A stretch of DNA of 64,000 nucleotides from Prochlorococcus sp. AG-436-C14 (GCA_003209755.1 QCPD01000006.1:37748-101747), one strand, 5' to 3'; numbered from the stretch's first letter, positions 39,344 to 49,670 are shown. Notes: a model not told the origin generated them from the letters alone. Numbers and translations: made by a program.

Positions 39344-39691
39344 TTGAAATTATTTAGTTATTCCTCATGTTCAACTTGTTGCAGAGCGATTAAGTGGCTG
39401 AAAAACAATGATGTTACCTTTGAATTAATTGATCTTTTAAAATCCCCCCCGTCTAAGGAAATGCTTGTCTCAGCTAGTGAGCTATATGGGCATAGAAAAT
39501 ATCTTTTAAATACTAGTGGAGTTATATACCGTTCTATTGGTTCGGATGTTATCAAAAAAATGACTGATAACGAATTTTTTGAGCAACTTTTTGTTGAACC
39601 AAGATTGATAAAGAGACCTTTTCTCTATAAGTCTAGTAAATGCTTTTTAGTTGGATTTAAAGAACAAAAGTGGGCTGAAAAATTACTTTGA
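39344..39691 (+). CDS. ArsC/Spx/MgsR-family thioredoxin-fold protein
   Basis: 115 aa, TTG start at 39344. It opens KLFSYSSCSTCCRAIKWLKNNDV: the active-site-like Cys-X2-Cys lies at residues 9-12, with a third Cys at 13, the Spx/ArsC pattern. Then comes FELIDLLKSPPSKEML and the RPFLYKSSKCFLVGF ending, where the ArsC glutaredoxin-type KRP motif is conserved (IKRPFL). It may be a redox regulator or an arsenate reductase-like protein; the sequence does not decide between them. Confidence 0.87.
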   Translation: MKLFSYSSCSTCCRAIKWLKNNDVTFELIDLLKSPPSKEMLVSASELYGHRKYLLNTSGVIYRSIGSDVIKKMTDNEFFEQLFVEPRLIKRPFLYKSSKCFLVGFKEQKWAEKLL

Positions 39692-39773
39692 TATTCACAT
39701 GAGGGCTAATATTGACTTAAAATAAGTAGTCTTTACAAATAAAGTAAGCTATATATTTATTTTTGATAAACAA

Positions 39774-40466
39774 GTGCAGCAAAAACATTCAGACTTGAGG
39801 AAAGACACTAAAAATTGTTGGTGGTATTCTTTCTTTGATACGTGGGGACCTCTTGCTTTAACTGTTCTGTTTTATGCAGGTATTCGTATTTTTATAGGAG
39901 AGGCTAGATATATACCCTCGGGTTCTATGCTTCCAGGATTGAAAGTAAATGATCGACTAATTGTTGAAAAACTTTCTTTGCGAAAAAGATCACCTTTCCG
40001 TGGAGAAATTGTAGTCTTTAACTCACCATATTCCTTTGATAAGAAATTGATATCTGATAGAAAAAAACAACTTCCGTCAAAATTTCAATGCTCATTAATT
40101 ACTTTCCCATTGATCTCTTGGATACCTACTTTATCAGATCGTGCTTGTGATGCTTATATCAAAAGGGTAATAGCTGTAGAAGGAGATCGTCTTTTGATTT
40201 CTGGAAAGGGAGAAATAGCTTTGAATGGTAGATCGATCAACGAACCATATGTCGAACACTTCTGCCCAAGTAAATTTAAATTTAATCTATGCCCTGCCAT
40301 GAGTACAACTGTTCCAAAAGGACATGTATTTGTTTTGGGAGATAACAGAGCTAATAGTTGGGATAGTCGTTTTTGGCCAGGAGGAGGGTTCTTACCCCAT
40401 AAAGAAATAATTGGCAAAGCCACCTGGCGTTTTTGGCCTTTTAGTCGTTTTGGTAAGCTTGATTGA
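39774..40466 (+). CDS. lepB: Signal peptidase I
   Basis: 230 aa, GTG start at 39774. One membrane segment (residues about 25-41) precedes the catalytic Ser51 in YIPSGSMLPGL. The catalytic Lys is in DAYIKRVIAVEGDRL, and the box E motif is GDNRANSWDSRFWPGGG. It has the extended central insertion seen in some cyanobacterial LepB proteins. It cleaves signal peptides at the outer face of the membrane. The region 3' of it holds a decayed dihydroorotase gene on the other strand. Confidence 0.95.
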   Translation: MQQKHSDLRKDTKNCWWYSFFDTWGPLALTVLFYAGIRIFIGEARYIPSGSMLPGLKVNDRLIVEKLSLRKRSPFRGEIVVFNSPYSFDKKLISDRKKQLPSKFQCSLITFPLISWIPTLSDRACDAYIKRVIAVEGDRLLISGKGEIALNGRSINEPYVEHFCPSKFKFNLCPAMSTTVPKGHVFVLGDNRANSWDSRFWPGGGFLPHKEIIGKATWRFWPFSRFGKLD

Positions 40467-40479
40467 TTAGGCCAGAGTC

Positions 40480-41696
40480 TACAACTTTTCCAAAAATTTT
40501 TTTTTATTGGTTGCTTATTTGCTGTAGTTACACGTTTTTCCTCCTTAGATTGGTACTATTATTTATCGGGATCAAATAACAACTAACGGTTACTATTTAA
40601 ACTTAATTTTTCCTCTGGTTGGTTTAATAATTTAGATGGACCAAAACTAATTTTTCCCATAATTTTTCCACTTCCCATTCTGACTTTCTTGCTAATTGAC
40701 CCCAGAGTAAAGTTACAACTAGGTTATAACAGGCTAATACCTTTTTTCCTTTTGTTTGGTGCTAGCTTGTCTCGGAGTCATCTGTAGGAGTGGAGTGAAC
40801 AGATATTGCTGTTAAAGTATTATGGCCTAAACCTTTTATGATTGAGACTCTATCTATGGGGGGATCCTAATGAGGGTGTTACGCTCCATCCAATTTCAAA
40901 AGGTGAGAGACTTGTGTTGTCATTGACTAAATGCCACCAGAGGACAGTTGTCATTGGTCTAGGGGATGTATTCGTAAGTATTGAAACACCTTTAGCTGTA
41001 GAAATATTCATTAACCTAATTTCAATTTCAGGGTATTGCTTATGAAGCTAAAGCAGTTGGATTAGAAGAAAAACTTTGCTTTCAAAGGGTCAGGTGGCCA
41101 GCCTGCTCTAAGAATATCTACACTTTGCCTAGACATCCCTCCTGCTTGTAATGATTTATCTCTTGGTGAAGATAGTACAGGGTTATCTTTTATCTCTCCA
41201 TGTAAAAAACCTTGATTAATAAGATCTATAGGAGGCATGAAATCGTTATCACTAAAGCCTACGACTCAATTTTTTAGTAGTTCAGATTTTTTGAAAGATT
41301 AATACCCTTGCCGTCAAGGCTAAAACCTCCCCATAAGTGTATTAAAACCTCACTTTTGATAGCTTTTAAAGAAAGAAGTGATTCAATGTTATCTCTCCAT
41401 AAATCACCTCTAGGTAGGATGCCTAATTGGCCATATCCAGAAAATGCTGCTTTTTTATAAGTGTATAGATACTCTCTTCTTTATCATTAAAAGGAGATTA
41501 TAAAAATGAATGAGGATCAACAATACAAGGGGCTAAAAGCATGTTTTTAGTTTTTTTTAGGTTTGATTCATAAAAGTTCTACATTTTGAAGAAACTTCCT
41601 TCCAAGTGCTTTTATCACACCATCTTTAATTAAATCAGTTTCTCTCTTTAATGATGATCCAGCTCTTTCAAGGATTTGGATATTTTCAAATAATAA
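40480..41696 (-). pseudogene. Decayed dihydroorotase (COG0044/PyrC-like) gene
   Basis: Minus-strand translation in shifting frames reconstructs a full-length dihydroorotase homologue, broken by many frameshifts and stops. In order: LLFENIQILERAGSSLKRET (41694 down), a TGA, LLAPCIVDPHSFL, then FSGYGQLGILPRGDLWRDN, LIHLWGGFSLDGKGIN, and DNPVLSSPRDKSLQAGGMSR with LRAGWPPDP, ending at a TAA (41062-41064). After this come EIEIRLMNISTAKGV, TTVLWWHLVNDN, EIGWSVTPSLGS, AISVHSTPTDDSE, WEVEKLWEK/LSFGPSKLLNQPEE, and near the end LLFDPDK followed by stops. The family order and spacing are preserved over about 1.2 kb, so this was one gene between lepB and the phosphatase gene. Dihydroorotase makes dihydroorotate in pyrimidine synthesis; another copy must serve this cell. 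I see no intact start, and at least six disruptions. Confidence 0.85.
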
Positions 41697-41711
41697 CTAC
41701 TAGTGATTAAA

Positions 41712-43040
41712 TTAAAGTGCTCCGGCAGCGGTCGAATCGATAATTCCTCCCAAATGAGAAGTGATATTTAGACAGGTGATTTGATCTGGTTGGCCTTCTT
41801 CCTCTGAGAGATCAATCACTGTAATGCCACCATTACCTTGTTTTATCATCCAAATTTCTGATGGCATTAAACCTAAAAGATGACAAAGAATAGTTTTGTT
41901 AACTGCATCATGAGCCACAACCAATGCAGTTTCACTATTTTTTAGATCTTTGCAAATCTCATTCCAACCGGTAATAGATCTAGTGGAGACTTCTATTATG
42001 TTTTCTCCCTCTGGCATTTGAACTTTTTCAGGAGAGATCTTCCATGTTTTAAGAAGATCTGGCCAGTTGGACCTGATCTCAGATTCCAATTTCCCTTCCC
42101 ATTCACCGTGACCAATCTCTCTGAGGCTATCTTTGAGAGAAATTTCTATCCCCGGATGTTCTTGTAGAATTATTTGAGCTGTTTCTTTTGGCCTTGATAG
42201 AGAACTACTAAAAGCTTTTTGTATAACAGTATTTTTTAAAAATTCACTTGCGGCCTTTGCTTGCGATTTCCCGTTCTTATTCAAGGGGATATCAATTTGT
42301 CCTTGGAACTTTCCCTGTTTATTCCAGTCTGTTTCACCATGCCTGACTAAAATAATTCTTTTTTTACTACCTTTTTGGGGAAGAGTAGGGTATAAATGAG
42401 CGATATTATTGAGACATTGAATTTGAACATGTCTATCATTCCAATCATTAAAAGTAATATTGCAAATTGAGATTGAGGTATTGTCTAACTTCAATCTTCT
42501 AAACCCTTTTGATGGCTCATCAATTAATTTCAGTATCAAGCATCTAAGAATTGCATTATGGGCAACTATCAAAATAGTTTTATTGGAGCCTGAATAAGTG
42601 TTAAATAAATATTTTAAAAATCTTTCGGCTTGATTTAAGAGTTCTTTAATCGGTTGAAATTTTGTACCGTCTTCTTTATTAATAATTAGTTCCTTTGGGT
42701 CTTTTTGCCAAATTGCAAGTTCTTCGGAGAAGTGATTTTTTATTTCATTTTTTGTTAAACCACTCCAAGGCCCAAGGTCAACTTCTAGGAGCTCGTCTGT
42801 ATAAGTAGCTTGAAGGTCGGTCTTGTGTTGTTTTATAATGATTTTTGTGGTTTCCGAAGCTCTTTGTAAAGGGGAGCTATAGATTGCATCTATTGGAACA
42901 GAGGAAATTGTTTTTCCAGCAGCTTTAGCTTGTAATTGTCCTTCTTTCGTTAATGTTGAAAGATCGTTTCTACCTTGAATACGATCTTCCTTGTTAAAAC
43001 TACTCAATCCATGACGGACAAAAATTAGACGCAATGTCAT
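41712..43040 (-). CDS. Two-domain histidine phosphatase (phosphoglycerate mutase-like)
   Basis: 442 aa formed by two tandem histidine-phosphatase domains. Domain 1 starts FVRHGLSSFNKEDRIQGR and has VDLGPWSGLTKNE and VAHNAILR. Domain 2 starts at about residue 231 with LVRHGETDWNKQGKFQGQ and has EIGHGEWEG and VAHDAVNKTIL. Both carry the catalytic RHG, the Glu and the second His, so both look active. Substrate is uncertain: phosphoglycerate mutase, phosphoserine phosphatase, or another phosphomonoester. The start ATG lies 110 bp from the divergent CPBP protease gene. Confidence 0.92.
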   Translation of the reverse strand: MTLRLIFVRHGLSSFNKEDRIQGRNDLSTLTKEGQLQAKAAGKTISSVPIDAIYSSPLQRASETTKIIIKQHKTDLQATYTDELLEVDLGPWSGLTKNEIKNHFSEELAIWQKDPKELIINKEDGTKFQPIKELLNQAERFLKYLFNTYSGSNKTILIVAHNAILRCLILKLIDEPSKGFRRLKLDNTSISICNITFNDWNDRHVQIQCLNNIAHLYPTLPQKGSKKRIILVRHGETDWNKQGKFQGQIDIPLNKNGKSQAKAASEFLKNTVIQKAFSSSLSRPKETAQIILQEHPGIEISLKDSLREIGHGEWEGKLESEIRSNWPDLLKTWKISPEKVQMPEGENIIEVSTRSITGWNEICKDLKNSETALVVAHDAVNKTILCHLLGLMPSEIWMIKQGNGGITVIDLSEEEGQPDQITCLNITSHLGGIIDSTAAGAL

Positions 43041-43149
43041 TAAATAAAGTGTCTTCTAGATAATTATGGTATTAGCCATGAGGGCAATCTAATGTTCTTT
43101 TAGTAAAGATAGAAGTCTTTCTCCATGTCAGTCTTCACAAGTTGATTTT

Positions 43150-44496
43150 ATGAGGCAAGCCAAAACTGGGTGGAAATGGGCTATTGCTCTATTTTCATTA
43201 CTTTTAACTGTTCTGATATGGCGACAAGGTTTGCAAGAAAGCTTTGATAGACCCTCAGTGGCTCCAAAGATTTCATTAATGCAAACTGAGATGGCCGTTT
43301 CAGCTTCTTCATCTATACCTGAAAAAATACAAGATGTGTTTTTAGGTTCAGAACCTCAAGAAAAACTATATCAAGCACTTAAAAAGATTCCTTTGGAACA
43401 ACTTGAGGATAGACAGAGACTTTTAATAGCAGTTCTGGAAGGGTCTGAGGATAAGCAGAAACTATTCTTGAAGAAAAATTTTAAGGATAAAAACTTTGAA
43501 ACAGTTAGAAGTTATATATTAGATAGACAAAAAGGAAAAGTACTAAATGAATTTCCTGATATAAATGAGATCAAATTAGACCCTTTACTTTATCAAGTTT
43601 CATGTTCTAATCTGGGATTCAAGGATGAAAAGTGTGTTAACCAAAAATATAATTTCCATTCTGCTTTAAGACTTTTAACCTCACAATTATTACCATTTTT
43701 TTCTTCTTTTTTAGGGTTTATATTATTGATTAGGTATGCTTTTATTTTCTTAAGAAATAAAAATACTCCATGGCCAGAAATGATATCTCCTCCTTTATCA
43801 TTAATAGATATGGTGCTACTTATTTCTGGCGGTTTTGTTGTTATTGGCGAAGTTGTTTTTCCAGCGCTAATAATACCAATTACAGATTTATTATTTAATA
43901 ATTTATCTTCTCCATTAAAAGAGTCTCTAAGAGTATTTATTGGTTACTGTTCAATGACTATAGGTCCTTTATTTATAATTCGATATCAATTAATGGGTAT
44001 AGCTTCTTCGGGAATTGATGGAGGATGGTTGCAATGGAAAATCAAACCAATCAAAGAAGGCCTTTTGAAGTCAATAAGTGGATGGTTAATGGTTATGCCT
44101 TTAGTGTTGTTCATTGGGTGGCTAATGAATGAAATTATTGGGGACCAGGGGGGCAGTAATCCTCTATTGGAACTGGTTTTAGGTAGTGATGAATTGATTC
44201 CATTGTTTTTGCTTTTGATTACAACTGTTGTTTTGGCTCCAGTCTTTGAGGAGCTAGTTTTTAGAGGTATTCTTTTGCCTGTATTGGTATCCAAAGTTGG
44301 CAAAACCAGCGGAGTTTTATTGAGTGCCTTGATCTTTGCTTTGGCTCATTTAAGTGTTGGGGAATTACCACCTTTATTTGTTTTAGGAGTTGGTCTTGGT
44401 TTGATGAGATTGAGTTCGGGAAGGTTATTTCCTTGTGCTCTTATGCATTCTCTTTGGAATGGAGTCACTTTTATTAGCCTATTATTAGTGGCTTGA
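43150..44496 (+). CDS. CPBP (Abi/CAAX-like) intramembrane metalloprotease
   Basis: 448 aa. An N-terminal anchor and about 130 residues of soluble, lumenal/periplasmic sequence precede seven or so membrane helices. The catalytic EEXXXR motif is EELVFRG at about residues 367-373, followed by ALAHLSVGELPPLFVLGVGLG (His) and ALMHSLWNGV (final His). CPBP proteases cut membrane or prenylated proteins; in cyanobacteria they have been linked to membrane and photosynthetic functions, but this one is uncharacterised. The next gene follows at 44561. Confidence 0.92.
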   Translation: MRQAKTGWKWAIALFSLLLTVLIWRQGLQESFDRPSVAPKISLMQTEMAVSASSSIPEKIQDVFLGSEPQEKLYQALKKIPLEQLEDRQRLLIAVLEGSEDKQKLFLKKNFKDKNFETVRSYILDRQKGKVLNEFPDINEIKLDPLLYQVSCSNLGFKDEKCVNQKYNFHSALRLLTSQLLPFFSSFLGFILLIRYAFIFLRNKNTPWPEMISPPLSLIDMVLLISGGFVVIGEVVFPALIIPITDLLFNNLSSPLKESLRVFIGYCSMTIGPLFIIRYQLMGIASSGIDGGWLQWKIKPIKEGLLKSISGWLMVMPLVLFIGWLMNEIIGDQGGSNPLLELVLGSDELIPLFLLLITTVVLAPVFEELVFRGILLPVLVSKVGKTSGVLLSALIFALAHLSVGELPPLFVLGVGLGLMRLSSGRLFPCALMHSLWNGVTFISLLLVA

Positions 44497-44560
44497 TACT
44501 AAAAAAATAACATCAGTATTTCAGCTCTTGCAGTTGCTTGGTCAACGTGTTTGACTTGAA

Positions 44561-45043
44561 TTGCTTTCGAATTTTGATTTGGTTAGTCGCACTCTATATA
44601 AAAAAAAAGTAGGACAATTTCAAAAAAAGAAGTTGCCCAAGGAATTGTTAAACAGTGTTTTTTCATCAAAACAGGTTCAACGAAAATTTCCAATTCAAGC
44701 TGCTCTTCATATCGTTTTAGATGGTGCATTGGTAGGCATACTCATGACAGTGGCGATAATGTCATCCATTGCTCTGCATTCTCAATATTTGTGGACTAAG
44801 TCTTTTACTAAGCTTGAAACCACTCGAGATTTGAACCGAAGAATATTGGAATCAACTTCAATTCTTGAAAGTTACCTATTGAAAAATCAAAAGTTGTCTA
44901 GATATTTAGTCCCAACCAAAGCAGAAGATCTTATATATGTGGATAGACCAAAACCAGAAGAAACTAAAAAATTATTCGATATGACATTTAAAAGTAGATT
45001 GCTAGAGAGAATATCTTCTATTCCCATTAAGTCTGGTTATTAA
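44561..45043 (+). CDS. Small bitopic protein upstream of ftsI, candidate FtsL analogue
   Basis: 160 aa, TTG start at 44561. A basic cytoplasmic N-terminal part of about 50 residues is followed by one membrane helix (residues about 52-74, GALVGILMTVAIMSSIALHS). After that come a predicted coiled coil (RDLNRRILESTSILESYLLKN) and a C-terminal tail. This is the shape of the divisome protein FtsL, and the gene lies 9 bp before ftsI, as ftsL does in many bacteria. Sequence identity to FtsL is not evident, so the assignment is positional and structural. Confidence 0.6.
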   Translation: MLSNFDLVSRTLYKKKVGQFQKKKLPKELLNSVFSSKQVQRKFPIQAALHIVLDGALVGILMTVAIMSSIALHSQYLWTKSFTKLETTRDLNRRILESTSILESYLLKNQKLSRYLVPTKAEDLIYVDRPKPEETKKLFDMTFKSRLLERISSIPIKSGY

Positions 45044-45051
45044 TAATTTCC

Positions 45052-46848
45052 ATGAGAAGTATGGATTCTATAAAGAAAAGAAGGACTTTTAAAGTAAAAA
45101 CTCTTTCACCCCTATCTCATTCTAGATTTAGAATTATCTTTGTTTTATTATGTCTTGGACTTGGGGGCCTTTTTTTAAGAGTAGGTTGGCTTCAAGTATT
45201 TCAGTCTGATCAATTAAGAGCTCTAGCACGCGAAGTTCAAACAGAACAAAAGAACCCTTTGGGAACACGTCGATCTATTTTAGATAGAAATGGAAAGCTT
45301 ATCGCAATAGATGAAAGACGTTTTAAGATTTGGGCTCATCCCAGGTACTTTAAGTTTCCTGGTGATTCATCTAGGACAGTTCGTAAACCAGTCGAAGTAG
45401 CAAAACTTCTTTCTACGCCACTATCCAAAAATGTTGATGAGATATTAAACCAATTAGGAAATTATTCATCAGGAGTAAAACTTGCAGAGGGTGTAACACC
45501 CGAGAATGCTAATACAATTAAGAAATTAGGAATCAGTGGTATTGATTTGGAGGTGTATCCTCAGAGGCTTTATCCTCATGGATCACTTTTTGCAAATGTA
45601 GTTGGTTTTTTGGATTTAGATAGAAGACCTCAGGCTGGATTGGAATTAAGTTTAGATAGAGATCTCAAGCGTCTAGAGAAAGCTAGTTTAATCAGAAGAG
45701 GAGCGGATGGAACCCCTTTACCTGTAGGTGTACAACGTGGTGTCTTTGAGGAGGATCAACTAAGTCTGCAACTTACCTTAGATGTAAGGCTTCAAGAAGT
45801 AGCCGTTAAAGAAATAAGTAAGCAAGTAAAGGCGTGGAATGCAAAAAAAGGTGTTGTAATCGTAATGGATATAGATACAGGAGAACTTCTGGCATTGGCT
45901 TCTACACCAACTTATAATCCCAATAAATATTGGGATTATTCACCATCTCTTTTTAAAGAGTGGTCAGTGCAAGAATTATTTGAACCTGGTTCTACCTTTA
46001 AACCAATTAACTTGGCATTGGCATTGGAGGAGGGAGTTATAAACTCTAATGGAGAAGTGAATGATGATGGTCTAGTTACAGTAGGAGGATGGCCTCTTTC
46101 GAATTGGGATCGAAAACCTAATGGGATATTGACTTTTCCTGAGGTATTACAAGTCTCAAGCAATGTAGGTATGGTTAAGATTATGAAAAAAATGAATGCG
46201 AGTAATTACTGGCAATGGTTAAAGCGTTTAGGAATAGATAAAATTCCAGAAACTGATCTTCCAGGAGCAGTTCCTGGACAAATAAAATCAAAGCATACTT
46301 TTGTAAATCAACCGATAGAACCAGCGGTAGCCTCCTTTGGTCAAGGTTTTTCTATTACTCCGCTTAAACTAGCTCAATTGCATGCTTTGATTGCGAATGG
46401 TGGCAGACTTGTTACGCCTCATATCACTAAAGGCCTAAAAGGTGATTATGAGTCGTATCTCAATCCTCCTTTAGAATCTAAGCAGATTTTATCTTCTGAG
46501 GTTACCAGTACTGTCCTTGGATGGATGGAAACAGTTGTCTCCTTTTACGATGAAAGTGGTATTGAAGTAAATGTTCCTGGCTATCGAATTGGAGGAAAAA
46601 CAGGGACGGCACAAAAATCGCAAGATGGCTTTAACTATAATTCTAAAATCTGCAGTTTTGTCGCAAGTCTTCCTATTGATGATCCTCGGTATGTCGTTTT
46701 AGTAGTTATTGATGAACCCCAAAAGCCAAATGCCTATGGATCAACTGTGGCTCTCCCTGTGGCAAAAAAAATTATTGAGACTTTGCTTGTGATAGAAAAA
46801 ATCCCTCCAAGTATTTCTAAAAAAGAACATTTAGCTATCAAAAGCTAA
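45052..46848 (+). CDS. ftsI: Peptidoglycan transpeptidase FtsI (penicillin-binding protein 3 type)
   Basis: 598 aa class B PBP. One N-terminal membrane anchor (residues 28-47) is followed by the pedestal domain with RRSILDRNGKLIA. The transpeptidase domain has SXXK as EPGSTFKPIN, SXN as VSSNVG, and KTGT in GGKTGTAQ. It makes septal peptidoglycan crosslinks. It is directly downstream of the FtsL-like gene, 9 bp apart. Confidence 0.95.
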   Translation: MRSMDSIKKRRTFKVKTLSPLSHSRFRIIFVLLCLGLGGLFLRVGWLQVFQSDQLRALAREVQTEQKNPLGTRRSILDRNGKLIAIDERRFKIWAHPRYFKFPGDSSRTVRKPVEVAKLLSTPLSKNVDEILNQLGNYSSGVKLAEGVTPENANTIKKLGISGIDLEVYPQRLYPHGSLFANVVGFLDLDRRPQAGLELSLDRDLKRLEKASLIRRGADGTPLPVGVQRGVFEEDQLSLQLTLDVRLQEVAVKEISKQVKAWNAKKGVVIVMDIDTGELLALASTPTYNPNKYWDYSPSLFKEWSVQELFEPGSTFKPINLALALEEGVINSNGEVNDDGLVTVGGWPLSNWDRKPNGILTFPEVLQVSSNVGMVKIMKKMNASNYWQWLKRLGIDKIPETDLPGAVPGQIKSKHTFVNQPIEPAVASFGQGFSITPLKLAQLHALIANGGRLVTPHITKGLKGDYESYLNPPLESKQILSSEVTSTVLGWMETVVSFYDESGIEVNVPGYRIGGKTGTAQKSQDGFNYNSKICSFVASLPIDDPRYVVLVVIDEPQKPNAYGSTVALPVAKKIIETLLVIEKIPPSISKKEHLAIKS

Positions 46849-46940
46849 GAGATGGCTAAATTTTTCTAAAAGTACTAATTAAAGGGTGAAATCTATAAAA
46901 AATCTAGCTAGTCTATCACTTATGAAAGATGTTTTTAATT

Positions 46941-47939
46941 ATGGAATCCCTTCTTAACCAGTTATCTTCAATGACTGTGGTAGTGGCTGATACTGGTGAT
47001 CTTGAAGCGATCAAAAAATTTCATCCCAGAGACGCTACAACAAACCCTTCTTTAATTCTGGCGGCAGCACAAATCCCTGCTTATCAAAGTTTGATTGATC
47101 AAGCACTTACTACATCGAGAGAAATGTTAGGAGCCAGTGCCTCCACTACTAATGTGGTTAAGGAAGCTTTGGATGAACTTTGTGTTGTATTTGGTAAAGA
47201 GATTTTAAAATTAATTCCTGGCCGTGTTTCAACAGAGGTTGATGCAAGGCTAAGTTTTGATACTGATGCCACTATTGCAAAAGCAAGAAAAATAATTGCT
47301 AAATATAATCAGGATGGCATTTCTAACGATAGGGTTTTAATCAAAATTGCTTCTACTTGGGAGGGAATAAAAGCAGCCGAGGTATTAGAAAAAGAGAATA
47401 TTCATTGCAACCTAACTTTATTGTTTAATTTTTATCAAGCAGTTGCTTGTGCTGAGGCAGGTGTAACGCTTATTTCCCCCTTTGTTGGCAGGATTTTAGA
47501 TTGGTATAAATCTGCCACTGGAAGAGATTCTTATCCACCGACTGAAGATCCAGGAGTTGTTTCTGTCACTAAAATATTTAATTATTTCAAGTCAAATGGT
47601 TATAAGACAGAGGTTATGGGAGCAAGTTTCAGAAATATAGAGGAAATAACCGAGCTTGCAGGATGTGATTTATTGACAATTTCTCCTAAATTACTTCAGC
47701 AACTTAATGAAACATATTCGGACTTACCGATTAAGTTAAATGCACAAAAACCTTTAATGATTGAAGAGACAATTCATTTAGATCAGACATCTTTTGAACT
47801 TATGATGGCTGGAGATAAAATGGCTACGGAAAAACTTGATGAAGGAATTAGCGGCTTTAGTAAAGCAATTGATAAATTAGAAAATCAATTGAACGAAAGA
47901 CTTGAGTTGATTGAAGGAGGAATTGCCCTAACCTTATGA
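46941..47939 (+). CDS. tal: Transaldolase
   Basis: 332 aa from the ATG at 46941 ([19 protein letters not shown]), the family N-terminus; an ATG at 46929 would add four residues. The Schiff-base Lys is in [20 protein letters not shown], and [17 protein letters not shown] and [14 protein letters not shown] are conserved. It interconverts sedoheptulose-7-P and glyceraldehyde-3-P with fructose-6-P and erythrose-4-P. Its last codons overlap the stop of the convergent FAD oxidoreductase by 6 bp. Confidence 0.97.
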   Translation: MESLLNQLSSMTVVVADTGDLEAIKKFHPRDATTNPSLILAAAQIPAYQSLIDQALTTSREMLGASASTTNVVKEALDELCVVFGKEILKLIPGRVSTEVDARLSFDTDATIAKARKIIAKYNQDGISNDRVLIKIASTWEGIKAAEVLEKENIHCNLTLLFNFYQAVACAEAGVTLISPFVGRILDWYKSATGRDSYPPTEDPGVVSVTKIFNYFKSNGYKTEVMGASFRNIEEITELAGCDLLTISPKLLQQLNETYSDLPIKLNAQKPLMIEETIHLDQTSFELMMAGDKMATEKLDEGISGFSKAIDKLENQLNERLELIEGGIALTL

Positions 47940-49073
47940 TTTTTGATTTTGAAAAAGTAATCTTTTGATTACTCTTTTTGCGATGTCTTCATAACTCATC
48001 TCACCTGAAAGAATTTGAGCAATTCTTTTTGGAGCAGTAGGTCTTTTTACACCTAGTTGGTATCCAACTTTGGGAAAACGATAAAAAACTTGAGAAATTC
48101 TTTTACCCCAAGCCATAGAATTCCCCCAATTTATTTGCATGGTTTTTGTATAAGCATCTAGACAATTGACTTCTCCATCCAGCCAATAAATCATGCTTTT
48201 TGCCGCTTCAAATCCACTCATCAAAGCGGGCCTTAATCCCTCTGCTAAAAAGGGATCACATAATGAGGCTGCATCTCCAACTAGAAGAATTCCTTCTCCG
48301 TTTAATTTACAATGGCCATTCCATACTCTTAAATTTTTTTCATGACCAATTACCTCAGAAGGTTCAAAACCTAAATCAGGCAGAAAGGATTTAAGTATTT
48401 CATTAACTGGGATTGAATTTTTATTATCTAGAAAAGTTCCCATCCCAACATTTACTTCATTCTTTAATGGAAAAGCCCATGCAAAACCATTCTTTACTAA
48501 GCCAAACTCGAATCTAGCTGTTTCACTCCTTAAATTTCCCTTCCTTCTAATTCTTCCTGAGAAAGTGGATGCAAATTTTTGTTGATTTGGACCCAAATTA
48601 AAAGTTTTAGGCCATGGTGATTGAGATCCATCAGCTATGATGACTGCTTTTGCCTCTATTTGTCTCCCATCAAGAGCGGTAATTTGCCAGATATTAGATT
48701 TTTTTTTTAGGTCGACTACATTAAAAGTAGTTAATAAATTGCAACCAGAATTTAGCGCTTGATTTAATAGGAATGAATCGAGCTTTTCACGTTTGACTAT
48801 CCAAAAAGGAGAAGATCCAGAGAGCTCAGCGACCACTTTATCGGTATTGCACCAACTAAATTCTACATTTGTTATTACTTCATCAACTATTGGTAAAAGT
48901 TTAAAAGGAAACCAATTTTGCACTGCAGCAGACATCCCACCACCGCAAGTTATCTCTGGAGAGGAAATATTTTTTTCGAGGATTAATACATTTTTACGTT
49001 TACTAGCAAGATGAAATGCTGCAGTAGTACCTGATGCCCCCCCTCCGATAATGGCAACATCTATGATGGTCAA
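47934..49073 (-). CDS. FAD-dependent oxidoreductase, geranylgeranyl-reductase-like
   Basis: 379 aa. The dinucleotide-binding [14 protein letters not shown] lies at residues 10-23, and the second FAD motif [25 protein letters not shown] is near residues 262-285. These are features of the geranylgeranyl reductase/ChlP superfamily, but the protein is shorter than authentic cyanobacterial ChlP (about 450 aa), so I do not assign phytyl reduction. It overlaps frr by 4 bp at its 5' end, forming an operon frr-this gene. It is convergent with tal. Confidence 0.85.
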   Translation of the reverse strand: MTIIDVAIIGGGASGTTAAFHLASKRKNVLILEKNISSPEITCGGGMSAAVQNWFPFKLLPIVDEVITNVEFSWCNTDKVVAELSGSSPFWIVKREKLDSFLLNQALNSGCNLLTTFNVVDLKKKSNIWQITALDGRQIEAKAVIIADGSQSPWPKTFNLGPNQQKFASTFSGRIRRKGNLRSETARFEFGLVKNGFAWAFPLKNEVNVGMGTFLDNKNSIPVNEILKSFLPDLGFEPSEVIGHEKNLRVWNGHCKLNGEGILLVGDAASLCDPFLAEGLRPALMSGFEAAKSMIYWLDGEVNCLDAYTKTMQINWGNSMAWGKRISQVFYRFPKVGYQLGVKRPTAPKRIAQILSGEMSYEDIAKRVIKRLLFQNQKS

Positions 49074-49618
49074 ACTTTTAAAATTTCAGCTTCTTTTTCC
49101 GAAAGTTTTTTTTCAATATCTTTTATAAAATTATCCGTTTCTTTCTGAATTGTTTCTTGTTCATCTCTGCTTTGATCTTCGGAAAGATCACCATCCTTTT
49201 CAGATTTTTTGACTCTCTCTATTGCATCACGGCGTATATTCCTAAGTGCAACTTTTCCTTCTTCTGCATATTTGGATGCGAGTTTGCAAAATTCTTTTCT
49301 ACGCTCTTCAGTTAAAGGTGGAACATTGATACGAATTATTTTTCCATCATTGTTTGGAGTAAAACCTAGATCACTTGTCGCAATCGCTTTTTCAATGGAA
49401 GCTAATGAGCCCAAATCGAAGGGTTGAATTGCTATCGTTTGAGAGTCAGGAGTAGTGATAGTTGCAAGTGACTTTAGTGGAGTTTCAGCTCCGTAGTATT
49501 CGACTGATATTCTGTCTAATAAAGAAGTATTTGCTCTTCCCGTCCTGATGGTATTGAAATTCCTTTGAGCTGCTTCAACAGATTTGCTCATTGTGGTTTT
49601 TAGCTCTTGGTTTGACAT
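49070..49618 (-). CDS. frr: Ribosome recycling factor
   Basis: 182 aa, full length. It shows the L-shaped three-helix protein's conserved stretches: [23 protein letters not shown] near residue 20, [38 protein letters not shown] near 100-135. It splits post-termination ribosomes with EF-G. It lies downstream of pyrH (53 bp), the common pyrH-frr order. Confidence 0.97.
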   Translation of the reverse strand: MSNQELKTTMSKSVEAAQRNFNTIRTGRANTSLLDRISVEYYGAETPLKSLATITTPDSQTIAIQPFDLGSLASIEKAIATSDLGFTPNNDGKIIRINVPPLTEERRKEFCKLASKYAEEGKVALRNIRRDAIERVKKSEKDGDLSEDQSRDEQETIQKETDNFIKDIEKKLSEKEAEILKV

Positions 49619-49670
49619 TTAGATCAAGTTATTGCGAATTGATTATTAAAAAGGTTCAAAAAATTTAGTG

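Noticed and set aside
40842..41045. Plus-strand 67-codon ORF
   Set aside because: It lies antisense to the decayed dihydroorotase and has no conserved features.
40480..41696. tmRNA, 6S RNA, RNase P or SRP RNA in the long gap
   Set aside because: No conserved core sequences of these RNAs were seen; dihydroorotase remnants explain the DNA.
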